DNA of 64,000 nt from Bacillus sp. SA1-12 (GCF_000981385.1 NZ_LATZ01000008.1:110971-174970); one strand, 5' to 3'; shown: positions 21,377 through 30,275, counted from the stretch's first letter. The notes: generated by a model not told the origin, from the letters alone. Numbers and translations are program-made.

Positions 21377-22123
21377 GTGCTATATACAGTAAAACAAATA
21401 TCTGAATTAACAAATGTGACGATAAAAACCCTATATCATTACCATAAAATTGGTCTTTTATTGCCTTGCAAAATAAGTGAGGCAGGTTATCGTCTCTATG
21501 GAATAAAAGAGCTGGAGCGTTTACAACAAATCTTATTTTATCGAGAGTTGGACTTTCCCCTCAAAAAAATACACCAACTATTGGATGGTGAGCCAGAACG
21601 ATTATCTATATTGTCTGATCAAAGAAAACTACTTCTTGCACGAATGGAAAGAATAAAGCGTTTAGTTCAGACACTAGATGAATCGATTCACTTCACCATG
21701 AAAGGAGAAATTATGGATAAATCAGAAATGTTCAAAGGATTTGAAAGTGAAAAAGAGTGGGTGGAAGCAATGACGAATCAAAATGAATATCTAAAAGAGA
21801 AATATGACTACGATTTACTTAAAGAAAATCAAATTGATGTTCAGTCAATGAATGAGCAAGCTTTAGAGGCAAAACACTTTATGGATGGTTTAGCTAATTC
21901 GCTTAAGAAAGGATTAAAGTTTAATGATGAGAAGGTACAAGCTTTAATAAAACAACATATTGATTTCTTAAATAATCAGGGACATAATACCAGAGCAGAA
22001 GATTTTGCCATACAAGCACGCTTCTTTTTAAATGATGATTTTCATAGAAATATGCTTGAGTCTCAACAAACTGGACTTTCTTATTATCTTTGCATTGCAG
22101 CCGAGACATTTGCTCTTAAGTAA
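21377..22123 (+). CDS. MerR-family regulator with TipAS domain (Mta/TipAL-like)
   Basis: This 248-residue activator has an N-terminal MerR winged helix (1-70; YTVKQISELTNVTIKTLYHY, RLYGIKELERLQQIL), a dimerising helix (about 75-105) and a C-terminal TipAS-type antibiotic-recognition domain (about 130-245). The GTG start follows GAGGTGG. The gene ends with a strong bidirectional terminator. Relatives (B. subtilis Mta, Streptomyces TipAL) activate multidrug efflux genes and their own promoter; the MFS gene upstream is a plausible partner although it lacks the same promoter. Confidence 0.88.
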   Translation: MLYTVKQISELTNVTIKTLYHYHKIGLLLPCKISEAGYRLYGIKELERLQQILFYRELDFPLKKIHQLLDGEPERLSILSDQRKLLLARMERIKRLVQTLDESIHFTMKGEIMDKSEMFKGFESEKEWVEAMTNQNEYLKEKYDYDLLKENQIDVQSMNEQALEAKHFMDGLANSLKKGLKFNDEKVQALIKQHIDFLNNQGHNTRAEDFAIQARFFLNDDFHRNMLESQQTGLSYYLCIAAETFALK

Positions 22124-22143
22124 GAAGTTCTAATATAGAGTAA

Positions 22144-22179
22144 CAAAATAAGTCAATCTTTCTGGATTGACTTATTTTG
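22144..22179 (+). terminator. Terminator after the MerR gene
   Basis: CAAAATAAGTCAATC pairs perfectly with GATTGACTTATTTTG around a 6-base loop. Confidence 0.85.
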
Positions 22180-22349
22180 TGCCTATAATGTTTCATTATG
22201 TTAACTAAAAATGTATAGAGTATTCATCCAACTCTTGGAGAGCTTTTTCAGCAAACGGGGCTGGTTAGTGCAATAAAGGGTCCAAGGGTTATAATTAAGG
22301 ATGCGATTAAAAAACTAGCAAGTTTATTATGTTAGAGAAGAGGTTAACA

Positions 22350-22706
22350 ATGAAAAATAGAGAGGAAGCTATCGGTTACTGTTTGGGGATGGGTAATACA
22401 TATGAGGATTATCCATTTCGCGATAAGAATTGGACGTTAATGCGACATATAGATAACAAGAAAGTGTTTGCGTGGATATTTGAAAAAGATGGCCATATTT
22501 GGATTAATGTGAAATGTGAACCCGGTTTTTTGGACTATTGGCGTCAGATTTACAATTCGGTAGTTCCGGCATTTCATCTTAATAAGGACCATTGGAATTC
22601 GATAATTCTTGATGGTACTGTTCCAAAGGAAGAAATTTACGAAATGATAAAACAAAGCTATATGTTAACTAAAAAAAGTAATAGTAAAGTTAATTTCAAA
22701 AAGTGA
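22350..22706 (+). CDS. MmcQ/YjbR-family protein
   Basis: This 118-residue protein of the YjbR/MmcQ fold is similar to a CyaY-like/double-wing DNA-binding structure. It shows the family pattern of an N-terminal REEAIGYCLGMGNTYEDYPF, a central KKVFAWIF and WINVKCEPGF, and the near-C-terminal HWNSIILDGTVPKEEIYEMI. The ATG at 22350 is preferred over 22329 because AGAAGAGG lies 6 bases upstream. Cellular role is not established. Confidence 0.85.
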   Translation: MKNREEAIGYCLGMGNTYEDYPFRDKNWTLMRHIDNKKVFAWIFEKDGHIWINVKCEPGFLDYWRQIYNSVVPAFHLNKDHWNSIILDGTVPKEEIYEMIKQSYMLTKKSNSKVNFKK

Positions 22707-22845
22707 AGGCATTGATTCAGCAGGAAGGATTAATGTCTTTTTCTGTGGAACTTACTATGATTGTGAAATAATCTACTTAAAGTAACGGGTAGCGTTTATA
22801 AAATTAGCAGTTATTCTTCTTAAAGGGGTTGAAAGTAAAAGTCTT

Positions 22846-23133
22846 ATGATTATTAAAATTGACTTTGGTAACGACTTTATTCAATACATTTCTTGTTCAA
22901 CAAAAGTAGGTAGGAAGATGAAATTTATTCAAAAAGACTTTCTAGATTGGATATTTGATGAGGAAAAGAATACAAAATATTGGGCTTTAGAAAATGGAGA
23001 GAAAATTCACCCAAATTATGATGCAAATGCAATTATAGAGTGGTTGAACAATGTAAGATTTAAGAAAGGAATAGCGAAAGCCAGATTAATTACTACACCT
23101 CAATTATTAGCGAAAAAGAATTTATATTACTAA
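22846..23133 (+). CDS. Hypothetical protein, 95 aa
   Basis: This short soluble basic protein (MIIKIDFGNDFIQYISCST; tail RLITTPQLLAKKNLYY) has no recognised domain and no membrane segment. The ribosome binding site is weak (AAAGGGGTTGAAAG, rather far upstream). It sits between copies of the dispersed intergenic repeat, in a run of small unlinked genes. It could be a real lineage-specific gene or a trimmed one. Confidence 0.5.
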   Translation: MIIKIDFGNDFIQYISCSTKVGRKMKFIQKDFLDWIFDEEKNTKYWALENGEKIHPNYDANAIIEWLNNVRFKKGIAKARLITTPQLLAKKNLYY

Positions 23134-23167
23134 ATTGATTTTAAGATTGTGAAAATGGGTATTTAAG

Positions 23168-23240
23168 CTAACGGGTGCAAGAGTTGAAGAGCTGTCGTAG
23201 TGGCAGCTTTTTCTTATTCAATTAACGATGCAATTTAGTT
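23168..23240 (+). repeat. Intergenic repeat copy (CTAACGGGTGC family) with terminator
   Basis: CTAACGGGTGCAAGAGTTGA is followed by a hairpin AGCTGTC/GGCAGCT and TTTTTCTTATT, then CAATTTAGTTTAATAAG. The same order of elements recurs at 29411, 30227 and, on the minus strand, 27085. Weaker copies are at 22780, 23985, 31449 and 32056. Confidence 0.6.
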
Positions 23241-23297
23241 TAATAAGTCCAAATGATAAAATAAAAGAAATACTGGCAAATTTCGGGGTGATTCAAA

Positions 23298-23969
23298 ATG
23301 GATAGCTGGAGGAATATGGCGATTTGGTTTGAACAAATACCAGATAATCTTCAAGCTTACTTAAACTTAAAAGAAGATAAATTTAATGAGATGGAGCTTG
23401 AAAACATTCAATATTTAACTCTCTGGCATCATAAAAAGAATAAGCTCGGCAATTTTGTTGGTTTTCCAGAAAATCTCCTCTATCTAGAATTAAACTGGTC
23501 TAATATACAAGATTTCCTTGGTATAGATAAAATGAATAAATTAAAGCGTTTAGAATTACATTATTGTACTAAATTACAAAATGATTTTGGATTGTCTGGA
23601 TTAGCTGATACGCTAGAACATTTACATATTAATCAATCAAAGAAATTTATACCAAATGAAGAATTATTCTGTTTGAAAAATCTTCGGGTTCTGTGCCTTA
23701 ATTCTTGTGGAAATCTTGAGAATCTGAATTTTTTAAATCAATTTCCTAACCTAATTGACTTTAGATTTGTTGATACTAATGTGTTAGATGGTGACTTAAC
23801 ACCAATTTTAGACCATCCTACAATCCGAAGTGTGGGCTTTCTAAATAAGAGACATTACAATATCAAAGATGATAAGATGGATGCTCTATTAAAGGATAAA
23901 AATGGTGGAGAAGAATTTGAAACTGTTATCAAGTATGGAAAGTATGAGACTTTTAGATATATCTATTAA
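23298..23969 (+). CDS. Leucine-rich-repeat protein, cytoplasmic
   Basis: This 223-residue protein has no signal peptide. It contains several degenerate leucine-rich repeats of about 22 residues (NLLYLELNWSNIQDF, KLKRLELHYCTKLQN, TLEHLHINQSKKF, NLRVLCLNSCGNLENL, NLIDFRFVDTNVLDG). LRR proteins of this size in Bacilli often bind partner proteins, including as immunity proteins, but no partner is encoded nearby. The ATG follows TCGGGGTGATTC. A weak copy of the dispersed repeat follows the stop. Confidence 0.7.
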   Translation: MDSWRNMAIWFEQIPDNLQAYLNLKEDKFNEMELENIQYLTLWHHKKNKLGNFVGFPENLLYLELNWSNIQDFLGIDKMNKLKRLELHYCTKLQNDFGLSGLADTLEHLHINQSKKFIPNEELFCLKNLRVLCLNSCGNLENLNFLNQFPNLIDFRFVDTNVLDGDLTPILDHPTIRSVGFLNKRHYNIKDDKMDALLKDKNGGEEFETVIKYGKYETFRYIY

Positions 23970-24166
23970 CTCAGATTGTTATTGAACTAACGAAAAAATG
24001 GGTTGCTGCGGCATCCTTTTTTCTTTATTGTTCTTCAACCAAAGGGGCAGCATTCCTGTAATAAAGGAAAATAGAGTTTCAACAAAAAAATAACCTCTTG
24101 GTAGAATGAGAGAGTCCAAAAGCTGGCCAGCGAAAAGGACAATACTCAAATACCAGGAGGCCTAAA

Positions 24167-25461
24167 ATGAATTATAACCAAAATAAAAAGATTGCTCAAA
24201 TTACTTCTCAAACTCTAATTATAGGGGTCGACATCGCAAAGTTCAAGCATGTGGCACGTGCCCAGGACTTTAGAGGAATGGAGTTTGGATCACCTTGTTA
24301 TTTTGAAAACACAAAAGAGGGATTTCAACATTTTATTAAGTGGATTTCAGATATAAAGAAAGAACAAAGCATGGATAAAGTAGTAGTTGGGATGGAACCG
24401 ACAGGCCATTATTGGTTCAACTTAGCTCACGTTTTGAAAGAAAATGAGATTAAGTTTGTAGCTGTTAATCCCTTGCACGTTAAGAAAAGCAAGGAACTTG
24501 ATGATAATTCACCAACTCAAAATGATGTGAAAGATGCCAAAGTAATTGCCCAGCTTGTCAAGGACGGAAGATATGCCGAACCTACAATACCACAAGGAGT
24601 TTATGCCGAACTCCGGGTGGCTAAGAAAATACGCGATCTTTTAACGGATGACCTCCAGACGGTACAAGGCCAGGTTCATAACTGGATTGACCGGTACTTT
24701 CCAGAATTTCTTACAGTCTTTAAAAAGTGGGAAGGCAAGGCGGCATTACAATTCTTAAAACTATATGCTTTACCGCATGAAATAATAAAATACTCTGAAC
24801 ATGAACTGCTTATCCACCTAAGAAGAGCAGTAACTCGAAGTGTGGGACTAAATAAGATTAGAGAGTTAAAACAAGCAGCCGGTAAGTCCATCGGACTTCG
24901 ACAAGGGTCTGATATGGCTAAACTAGAGCTGAAAACGTTACTTGATAAATATGAATTAATCTAGATTAAATTCAAAGAATTAGATGCCAAAATAGATATT
25001 TTACTTGATGATATACCAGGTGTACCACAAATGTTGGCCATTAAAGTTGTTGGAAGGGATACGGTTGCCGGTTTCTTTGCGGAAGTAGGTGACCTAAATG
25101 ATTATACTCATCCCCGAAAATTATTAAGCTGGCTGGCTTAAGTTTAAAAGAAAATACATCAGGTAAGCACAAAGGAAAAACGACAATTACAAAGAGGGGC
25201 CGGAAGAAATTAAGGGCTCTGTTGTTTAGAGTTTGTATGATTCTAGTCGCAAAAAATTCAGCTTTTAAAGCATTACATGCTTACTATACTCAACGTTCTG
25301 ATAATTCATTAAAGAAAATGCAATCTATTATCGCTTTATGTAATAAACTGATCCGTATTTTCTTCAGCATAGGTAAAAAGCAATATGAATTTAAGGAAGA
25401 AAAGATGTTAAAGGATATTCCTCACTTTTCAGTAGAAAAGAAGGTAGAAATGGCCGCTTGA
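24167..25461 (+). pseudogene. IS110-family transposase, stop codon and frameshift
   Basis: The N-terminal DEDD (RuvC-like) domain is present: IIGVDIAKFKHVARAQDF with the first aspartate, VVVGMEPTGHYWFNLA with the glutamate, and NDVKDAKVIAQLVKDGRY. A TAG at codon 266 (24962-24964) interrupts the frame, which then continues as IKFKELDAKIDILLDDIPGV. A second lesion near 25135 shifts the frame before LSLKENTSGKHKGKTTITKR, the C-terminal Tnp20 domain, which runs to 25461. The start follows CAGGAGG. The two lesions mean no full-length enzyme can be made. Confidence 0.88.
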
Positions 25462-25499
25462 TTTTGTTTTAGATTAGATTCAATAGTAGCTGCAATTTT

Positions 25500-25690
25500 A
25501 AAGATTTGGGTACATTTGAAGCACGGATTAGTCGGCAAAGTAACTAAATTACGGGCATAGGACCCTGTGGGGCAGCATGGCTGACATCCACCTCATGGAA
25601 AGGTTGGACGAAGGAATTTGAGAGTGAAGACTCTGTGAGGCATGGGAGGGTAGACCTCCATGAGAAATGTGGAGATCTACCAGTGCGATC
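25500..25690 (+). ncRNA. Candidate bridge-RNA region of the IS110 element
   Basis: The noncoding DNA after the transposase contains short complementary segments (for example GGGAGGGTAGACCTCC, and CTCATGGAAAGGTTGGACGA) consistent with a folded RNA, and no plausible protein. IS110-family elements encode a bridge RNA in a long noncoding end, on the 3' side in the IS1111 subgroup. Boundaries and guide loops were not determined. Confidence 0.4.
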
Positions 25691-25975
25691 ATATTTTAAC
25701 TCATTCACCAATTTCTGTAAGTAATTGGTTGGTGGGCTATAAGTCTTTTTTCTCAACGGGTCCAGATTTATCCTTTTCAGTAATATACACCCAACTATTG
25801 AGCAATTACCGCAAGGTAAACTACTATGAAAATCTAAGAAAAATGGAGAAATCGGGAGTTTTTCCTTTCTTTATTGAGGGAGGATAGTTAAAGAAGGTAT
25901 TTAGGACATTTTATTGAATATTATAATTTGAGATGAGTTAAGTTGAGAGAAGAAGAGAAAGGTGAGATGAGTTAG

Positions 25976-26107
25976 ATGTTTTTTATTAAAGTGTTGGTTT
26001 CAGCTATTATTATTGCATTGGTTAGTGGACATGGATTGAAACCTTATTGGTTTGGAAAAAGTAATAAATACAAAAAAGGGGAAAGATACTTAATAAAAAA
26101 CATGTAG
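25976..26107 (+). CDS. Small membrane protein, 43 aa
   Basis: This short frame begins MFFIKVLVSAIIIALVSG, a single hydrophobic helix, followed by a basic tail rich in lysine (NKYKKGERYLIKN). AAAGGTGA lies about 10 bases before the ATG, and the stop overlaps the leader of the next gene, whose TAGGTG site overlaps the stop codon. The arrangement suggests a two-gene unit. Function is unknown; it could also be the trimmed start of a longer gene. Confidence 0.45.
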   Translation: MFFIKVLVSAIIIALVSGHGLKPYWFGKSNKYKKGERYLIKNM

Positions 26108-26120
26108 GTGTATATATTAT

Positions 26121-26600
26121 ATGGGCAAAAGTTTTAATGTCATTAAACCGAGGGCAACTAAATCGGATATTTTTTATAAAGTTTATGTTACGAATAACTC
26201 TTTCTATTTTATTAAAATTGGTGGTCAATTCCATAACCGTTATGCATACGACAAACAGCTTCCCGATATCCTTGAATTTTTATTTTGGTTTTGGTTTAAA
26301 AAAGTGGAGCAGAAGCAAGCTGATTTGGAAATTGAGTATGATGAAAAAGTAAATAGTGGTCAAGTATCTGACTTGCTTCAAAAAAAGCATAACTTTTCTA
26401 TTAACATCACCGATATAAAGGAAATCGTAATAAATCAAAAGGGAACTTTACATACGGGTTTTCATGATAATGGAACCATTTCATTTATTTTGACAAACGG
26501 AAAAATACTCAAATTCATTATTCCAAAAACAACTTTACGAAGCTCGGTTATAGAATGCATTAAGGAAGCTCAACCAACAATATCAGTTAAAGAAGTATAG
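26121..26600 (+). CDS. Hypothetical protein, 159 aa
   Basis: This protein is not recognised. It has aromatic-rich beta-strand-like segments in its first half (NNSFYFIKIGGQFHNRY; FLFWFWFKKVEQKQ), then ITDIKEIVINQKGTLHTGFH and TNGKILKFIIPKTTLRSSVI. The pattern is compatible with a PH-like or YcxB-like domain facing the cytoplasm, with at most a weak membrane contact. It begins 13 bases after the 43-residue membrane protein gene. The role is not inferred. Confidence 0.55.
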   Translation: MGKSFNVIKPRATKSDIFYKVYVTNNSFYFIKIGGQFHNRYAYDKQLPDILEFLFWFWFKKVEQKQADLEIEYDEKVNSGQVSDLLQKKHNFSINITDIKEIVINQKGTLHTGFHDNGTISFILTNGKILKFIIPKTTLRSSVIECIKEAQPTISVKEV

Positions 26601-26639
26601 TAAGGATTAAATTTCATGGTAGTTCAGATAAAAATTAAA

Positions 26640-27044
26640 TTATTCGTCGATAACTTTTATTGATTTTATCTTTTTAATTTTTATTGAACTCATATCTTTG
26701 GTCTTTTTTCTTGTTTCTTGTTTTCTATATAAACTTGAACCATCGTACACATATATTCTGTCTTCATTAAAAAAAGATAAATTACGTTCGGTAGTTTCTC
26801 ACCGTTTTTAAGAAAAATTGAAAGGCTATCTCCCTCATTTATATTCTTTAATCTTGGATATTTTTTTAAGGTTTGTGTTTCCTACCGTAATACTCAATTT
26901 TCTTAGTAAGTAAAATATCAGATATGACTAGTATAATTGCAATTATCACCAAGAACCACCAACCATAATTTCTCCAATATGTAGTACCAAAATATAACTT
27001 CCCAAATATATTGTAAGTTTTAATAACTAAAAAAGATTTTTCAT
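26640..27044 (-). pseudogene. Degenerate inverted copy of the membrane-protein gene at 29542
   Basis: On the minus strand the sequence reads KLTIYLGSYILV, then after a frameshift [33 protein letters not shown], then [20 protein letters not shown] and [15 protein letters not shown], ending at a TAA at 26640. It parallels the intact 132-residue protein at 29542-29940 along its whole length but has a TAG at codon 6 and at least two frameshifts. Its upstream DNA (ACAATACCAACTAAGAATAT) also matches the leader of the intact gene, so leader and gene were duplicated together in opposite orientation. Confidence 0.8.
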
Positions 27045-27074
27045 AGTACCCCTTCTTGCTTATATATTCTTAGT

Positions 27075-27160
27075 TGGTATTGTCCCCCATTAAATAGGTG
27101 TTATTAAACTATCCTGGCCCGTTAGCGTACTGTTACCTAATTGAATAGAATTTACACCAT
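27075..27160 (-). repeat. Intergenic repeat copy (CTAACGGG family), minus strand, internally deleted
   Basis: On the minus strand GCTAACGGGCCAGGATAG is followed by TTTAATAACACC and GGGGGACAATACCAACTAAG. It matches the repeat before the gene at 29542 but lacks the GAGTT...terminator middle. It precedes the inverted pseudogene just as the full copy precedes the intact gene. Confidence 0.6.
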
Positions 27161-27210
27161 TTCTTAATAATAAATGGTGATGCTTAACCTTTAGTTAAAG
27201 GGATGAAGAA

Positions 27211-28287
27211 ATGAGCTACGATATTAGTATATGGTCTATAAATAAAACTTCATTTGAGAATAATTTTTTTAAACAAGAGGAGATTAAGTGGCAAAATAAT
27301 GGATTCACCTATGATGGTCGGAATTGGCAGATTATGGTGAGTAATCCTTATGAAGTAATGGAAGAAGATATTCCAGAACAAGTAATGGGGCAATTACCTG
27401 GAATCAGGTATTTTACAGAGATTATTTTAGAACCTATGGGGGCACCAAAACGAGCTTTTCAAATATTAAAGAAGATATCTAAAATTCTAGCTCAATCTTC
27501 CCATGGAATAATATTTGATCAACAGGAGGGTACAATCTCATCCCCATCTGGTGTAAAAAGACTGGAAAATGTCTTGGTAAAAGAAGACCCAAGCTTTCTT
27601 CAAATGACATGGTGGTTCATCGATGATGATACGTTTAAAAATACTGGATTTGAAGCACTTTTAGATTTAATTGAATCTATTATGCCGGAAGCTATGCCTA
27701 GAAGATACGGACTTTATGAGCCTCCACAATTTAAACTATCGGATAAGGGAAAAGGCCATTTTATTGAGTTTATATTAAAAAATTTACATGAAGGGGTAGT
27801 TTGGTATCCAAGTAAACCTTTCACTGATGTACATATTGGGATTCCAGATAAGGTAGGCCCTACACGTGAAGGATTTAGATCATGTTATATCTCGATCGAC
27901 TTTTTGGAAGATGTGATGAATCAACCGGGATGGCCATTAGAAATAAAGCGATTTTGGCTGAAGACCTCTGAGGTGCTAAATTCCTTCTACGGTGAAATTA
28001 GAAGGGGATGGAGTCCCGTATCTGCTTGGTGGTGGAGAGGCCTACCTAAAAAGTTAGGAAATGCTGCAATTTTAGGAAAGCCCTATACCGATTTATGGCC
28101 GGATTTTGTCAATAGAGCTAAACAAACTGATAATGGTTTGTTTTATATTGAAAATATAGACCAAGATTATCAGGATCTCCATTCAATTATTACAGAAATA
28201 CCAGAAGACATTGTACAACCCAAGAATACGAAAAAACACTCAAGAAATTGGCCATTTGAGGGGCCATTCTTGAAATATAGTAAATAA
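27211..28287 (+). CDS. Hypothetical protein, 358 aa, possible immunity-type protein
   Basis: This soluble acidic/aromatic protein starts MSYDISIWSINKTSFENNFF and has no signal peptide or membrane helix. Tryptophan-rich blocks include FLQMTWWFIDDDTF, GVVWYPSKPFTDVHIG and RRGWSPVSAWWWRGLPKK. The MSYDISIW-type opening and Trp-rich body resemble polymorphic-toxin immunity proteins of the Imm52 kind, but this is an impression without a search. No toxin gene is adjacent. GATGAAGAA is the only ribosome-binding-like sequence. A strong terminator follows. Confidence 0.6.
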   Translation: MSYDISIWSINKTSFENNFFKQEEIKWQNNGFTYDGRNWQIMVSNPYEVMEEDIPEQVMGQLPGIRYFTEIILEPMGAPKRAFQILKKISKILAQSSHGIIFDQQEGTISSPSGVKRLENVLVKEDPSFLQMTWWFIDDDTFKNTGFEALLDLIESIMPEAMPRRYGLYEPPQFKLSDKGKGHFIEFILKNLHEGVVWYPSKPFTDVHIGIPDKVGPTREGFRSCYISIDFLEDVMNQPGWPLEIKRFWLKTSEVLNSFYGEIRRGWSPVSAWWWRGLPKKLGNAAILGKPYTDLWPDFVNRAKQTDNGLFYIENIDQDYQDLHSIITEIPEDIVQPKNTKKHSRNWPFEGPFLKYSK

Positions 28288-28350
28288 CATTCCATGTGTA
28301 TTTTTTAATAGCTTAATCATTTTTCTACACTAATGTTTTGAGGACAAATA

Positions 28351-28395
28351 AAAGCTAAGTGTCAACTTTCAATTAGGTTGTCACTTAGCTTTTTT
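28351..28395 (+). terminator. Terminator after the 358-aa gene
   Basis: AAAGCTAAGTG pairs with CACTTAGCTTT, a T-T mismatch follows, then CAAC/GTTG, and the right arm runs into TTTTTT. Confidence 0.85.
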
Positions 28396-28575
28396 GGCAT
28401 GTCCGTATATTACAGGAGATTTAGTGCTGCAAAAGCCTTCCTTAGCTCAATAATGAAATCCCACAATTTAGTCATAGTAAAAATCATATTACAGAATATA
28501 TAGTTAAGATATAGAAAGGCAATTTCTATTATAAGGATTAATTTCAATTTTTAATCGCATCGTGGGGTCGATAGA

Positions 28576-28854
28576 GTGTTAAGAAAAATATACAATGTAG
28601 TAATGGCGAGCATCTTTATAGGAGCATTTTGGTTATTTTTCGCTGTTGGTTTTGGATACTTTGGACTCCTTAGTTTTTATATTAATGCATCTGAAAAAGG
28701 ATTTAGAGCCACACTTTGCGGAACTTCAGGTTGTAGCAATGGTGAGTTTTTCTTGAGTGTAACCTGGCTTTTTGGGGTAATATTTGTTATCTACATCCTT
28801 CCAATTTTCATAATTATTTATATTGTTCGCAGAAAAAGAAAAAAGAAACAATAA
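28576..28854 (+). CDS. Small two-helix membrane protein, 92 aa
   Basis: There are two hydrophobic segments (about 8-33, MASIFIGAFWLFFAVGFGYF; about 60-83, VTWLFGVIFVIYILPIFIII) joined by a loop with two cysteines (ATLCGTSGCSNGE). A very basic tail, RRKRKKKQ, places the C-terminus in the cytoplasm. The GTG start follows TGGGGTCG. Function is unknown; the loop cysteines would face outward and may form a disulphide. Confidence 0.6.
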   Translation: MLRKIYNVVMASIFIGAFWLFFAVGFGYFGLLSFYINASEKGFRATLCGTSGCSNGEFFLSVTWLFGVIFVIYILPIFIIIYIVRRKRKKKQ

Positions 28855-28918
28855 GAATTCGATTCTTTTTATCAACTATTTTATATGATTATTTATAGTT
28901 AAATACGGAGGACAAACT

Positions 28919-29413
28919 TTGAAACATCAACGAATTATTAAGGGAAAAGTATTGAGGACCCTACTAATTGTTGGAGTATTTGTGTTATTTTTTGTTATGT
29001 TTTATACTCCCTCATTAAGAATGCCGATAAGTTGGGCACCCTTTTGGGTAGGAATAAAAGCTGAACCTAGTTATATACCTTTTGAATATAGTGAAAGTTA
29101 TATGACTAGTACTTCATGCGGTAAAAATTGCCATAAACTAAAGATACATTACTTATCAACGGAAGCCGAACTTGTGGTAACAGCTACTGATTATGTAAGT
29201 TGGTATGATGATCCTAAGTGGGATAAAGAAGCCCTTATTAAAGGGACAAAATACTATTATCACGAAAAAAATGGTAAACAATACTGGTATTGGGAAGTGG
29301 AGAAAGAAGAGTTAGAATTAGCAATTGAGTATAAAAGTGAAAATGAATTGGCTAAATCAGAAATAGTAAAAATTGCAAACTCGATAAAAGCTGATGGTAA
29401 GTTATTAAACTAA
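28919..29413 (+). CDS. Hypothetical membrane-anchored protein, 164 aa
   Basis: One N-terminal membrane segment (about 11-29, VLRTLLIVGVFVLFFVMF) is followed by an extracellular domain with a CGKNCH pair of cysteines and many charged and aromatic residues (GTKYYYHEKNGKQYWYWEVE). The TTG start has an excellent GGAGGAC site 6 bases upstream. The stop codon TAA is the first TAA of a dispersed-repeat copy (CTAACAGGTGC). Not recognised. Confidence 0.65.
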   Translation: MKHQRIIKGKVLRTLLIVGVFVLFFVMFYTPSLRMPISWAPFWVGIKAEPSYIPFEYSESYMTSTSCGKNCHKLKIHYLSTEAELVVTATDYVSWYDDPKWDKEALIKGTKYYYHEKNGKQYWYWEVEKEELELAIEYKSENELAKSEIVKIANSIKADGKLLN

Positions 29414-29500
29414 CAGGTGCTAGAGTTAAAGATGGGGATCGCTGCGTCGATCCTTTTTCTTATTGTACAAGGCAGTTTAGTTTAATAACACTTTTCTAAT
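29411..29500 (+). repeat. Intergenic repeat copy (CTAACGGGTGC family) with terminator
   Basis: CTAACAGGTGCTAGAGTTAA is followed by the hairpin GGATCG-CTGCGT-CGATCC and TTTTTCTTATTG. Then comes GGCAGTTTAGTTTAATAACA and a tail shared with other copies. It terminates the preceding gene and forms the upstream region of the next. Confidence 0.7.
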
Positions 29501-29541
29501 TGGGAACAATACCAACTAAGAATTTATAAGGAAGGGCTACT

Positions 29542-29940
29542 ATGAAAGGCCTTTTTTGGATATTAAAACTTGTAGTATATATGGGTAGTTATATTTTAGT
29601 GACTACATATTGGAGAAGTTTCAGTTGGTGGTTCGTGGTAGTTATTGCACTTATACTAATTATATCCGATAGTTTTCTAACTAAGAAAATTCAGTATTAC
29701 GAGAGGAAACAAACGTTAGAAAAGTATCCAAGATTAAAAAATTTAAATGAAGGACAAAACATTTCTGTTGTTTTGAAAAGTGGAGAGAAACTAACGAACG
29801 TAATTTACCTTTTTTTAGACAAAGACAGAATGTATGTGTACGATGCGTCCAATCTATATGGTAAACAAGAAAAAAAGACTAAAGATATGACTTCAATAAA
29901 ATTAAAAAAGATAAAATCAATTATGGTAGTCGATGATTGA
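29542..29940 (+). CDS. Membrane protein with C-terminal soluble domain, 132 aa
   Basis: Two hydrophobic helices fill the first 46 residues ([36 protein letters not shown]). A cytoplasmic domain follows ([40 protein letters not shown]), which looks like a small beta-barrel or PH-like fold. GGAAGGGCTACT precedes the ATG. A degenerate inverted copy lies at 26640-27044. The next frame starts 8 bases before its end. Not recognised. Confidence 0.65.
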
Positions 29941-30231
29941 AAAGAGGTTCCTTAATGAGAGACACTCAATGAAAGAATTTTCAAAATATAAAATTTTATT
30001 TGTAATATCAGTTTTGGTTACACTTTATCTATATTACACCGATTATGGAACAGGATTTCTTTTTTATTCCAGAGTATATTTGTCGGTCTTGTTTTACTTT
30101 TTGATTTTTTATTTCAGTGTTTCAGAAAAAAACCATTTGCAATATTTATGCTTAAGTTTTTCGTATGGCTTCACCTAATTATAATTATTATTATTTTTGG
30201 AGTTACTTTGATTCAAACATTATTTAAGTAA
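29933..30231 (+). pseudogene. Small multi-helix membrane protein gene, frameshifted
   Basis: The first frame (29933-30178) encodes MKEFSKYKILFVISVLVTLY, then SRVYLSVLFYFLIFYF. It then turns into non-hydrophobic text. The frame shifted by one base continues well as KKPFAIFMLKFFVWLHLIII and IIFGVTLIQTLFK to a TAA at 30229-30231, which again is the TAA of a dispersed-repeat copy. An indel near 30117-30130 within a run of A residues therefore probably broke a three- or four-helix protein of about 98 residues. It could also be a sequencing error. Confidence 0.5.
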
Positions 30232-30275
30232 CGGGTGCAAGAGTAGAAAAAAGGGTCGCTGTTCGTTCCCAGTTG
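30227..30275 (+). repeat. Intergenic repeat copy (CTAACGGGTGC family), degenerate hairpin
   Basis: AGTAACGGGTGCAAGAGTAGA and GGGTCGCTGTTCG align with the copies at 23168 and 29411, but the hairpin arms no longer pair well and the T-run is missing. Confidence 0.5.

Larger units (their letters stand above)
24070..25700 (+). mobile_element. IS110-family insertion sequence, inactivated
   Basis: This is a defective IS110-family element. The transposase reading frame spans 24167-25461, with about 100 noncoding bases before it and a longer, structured noncoding region after it. A long 3' region is the arrangement of the IS1111 subgroup. Exact ends were not fixed because these elements often lack terminal inverted repeats and target duplications; the limits given are estimates. 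Confidence 0.6.

Noticed and set aside
25660..25887. 75-codon frame after the IS110 element
   Set aside because: Starts inside the structured noncoding end of the element, has no ribosome binding site and no recognisable protein character in its first third.
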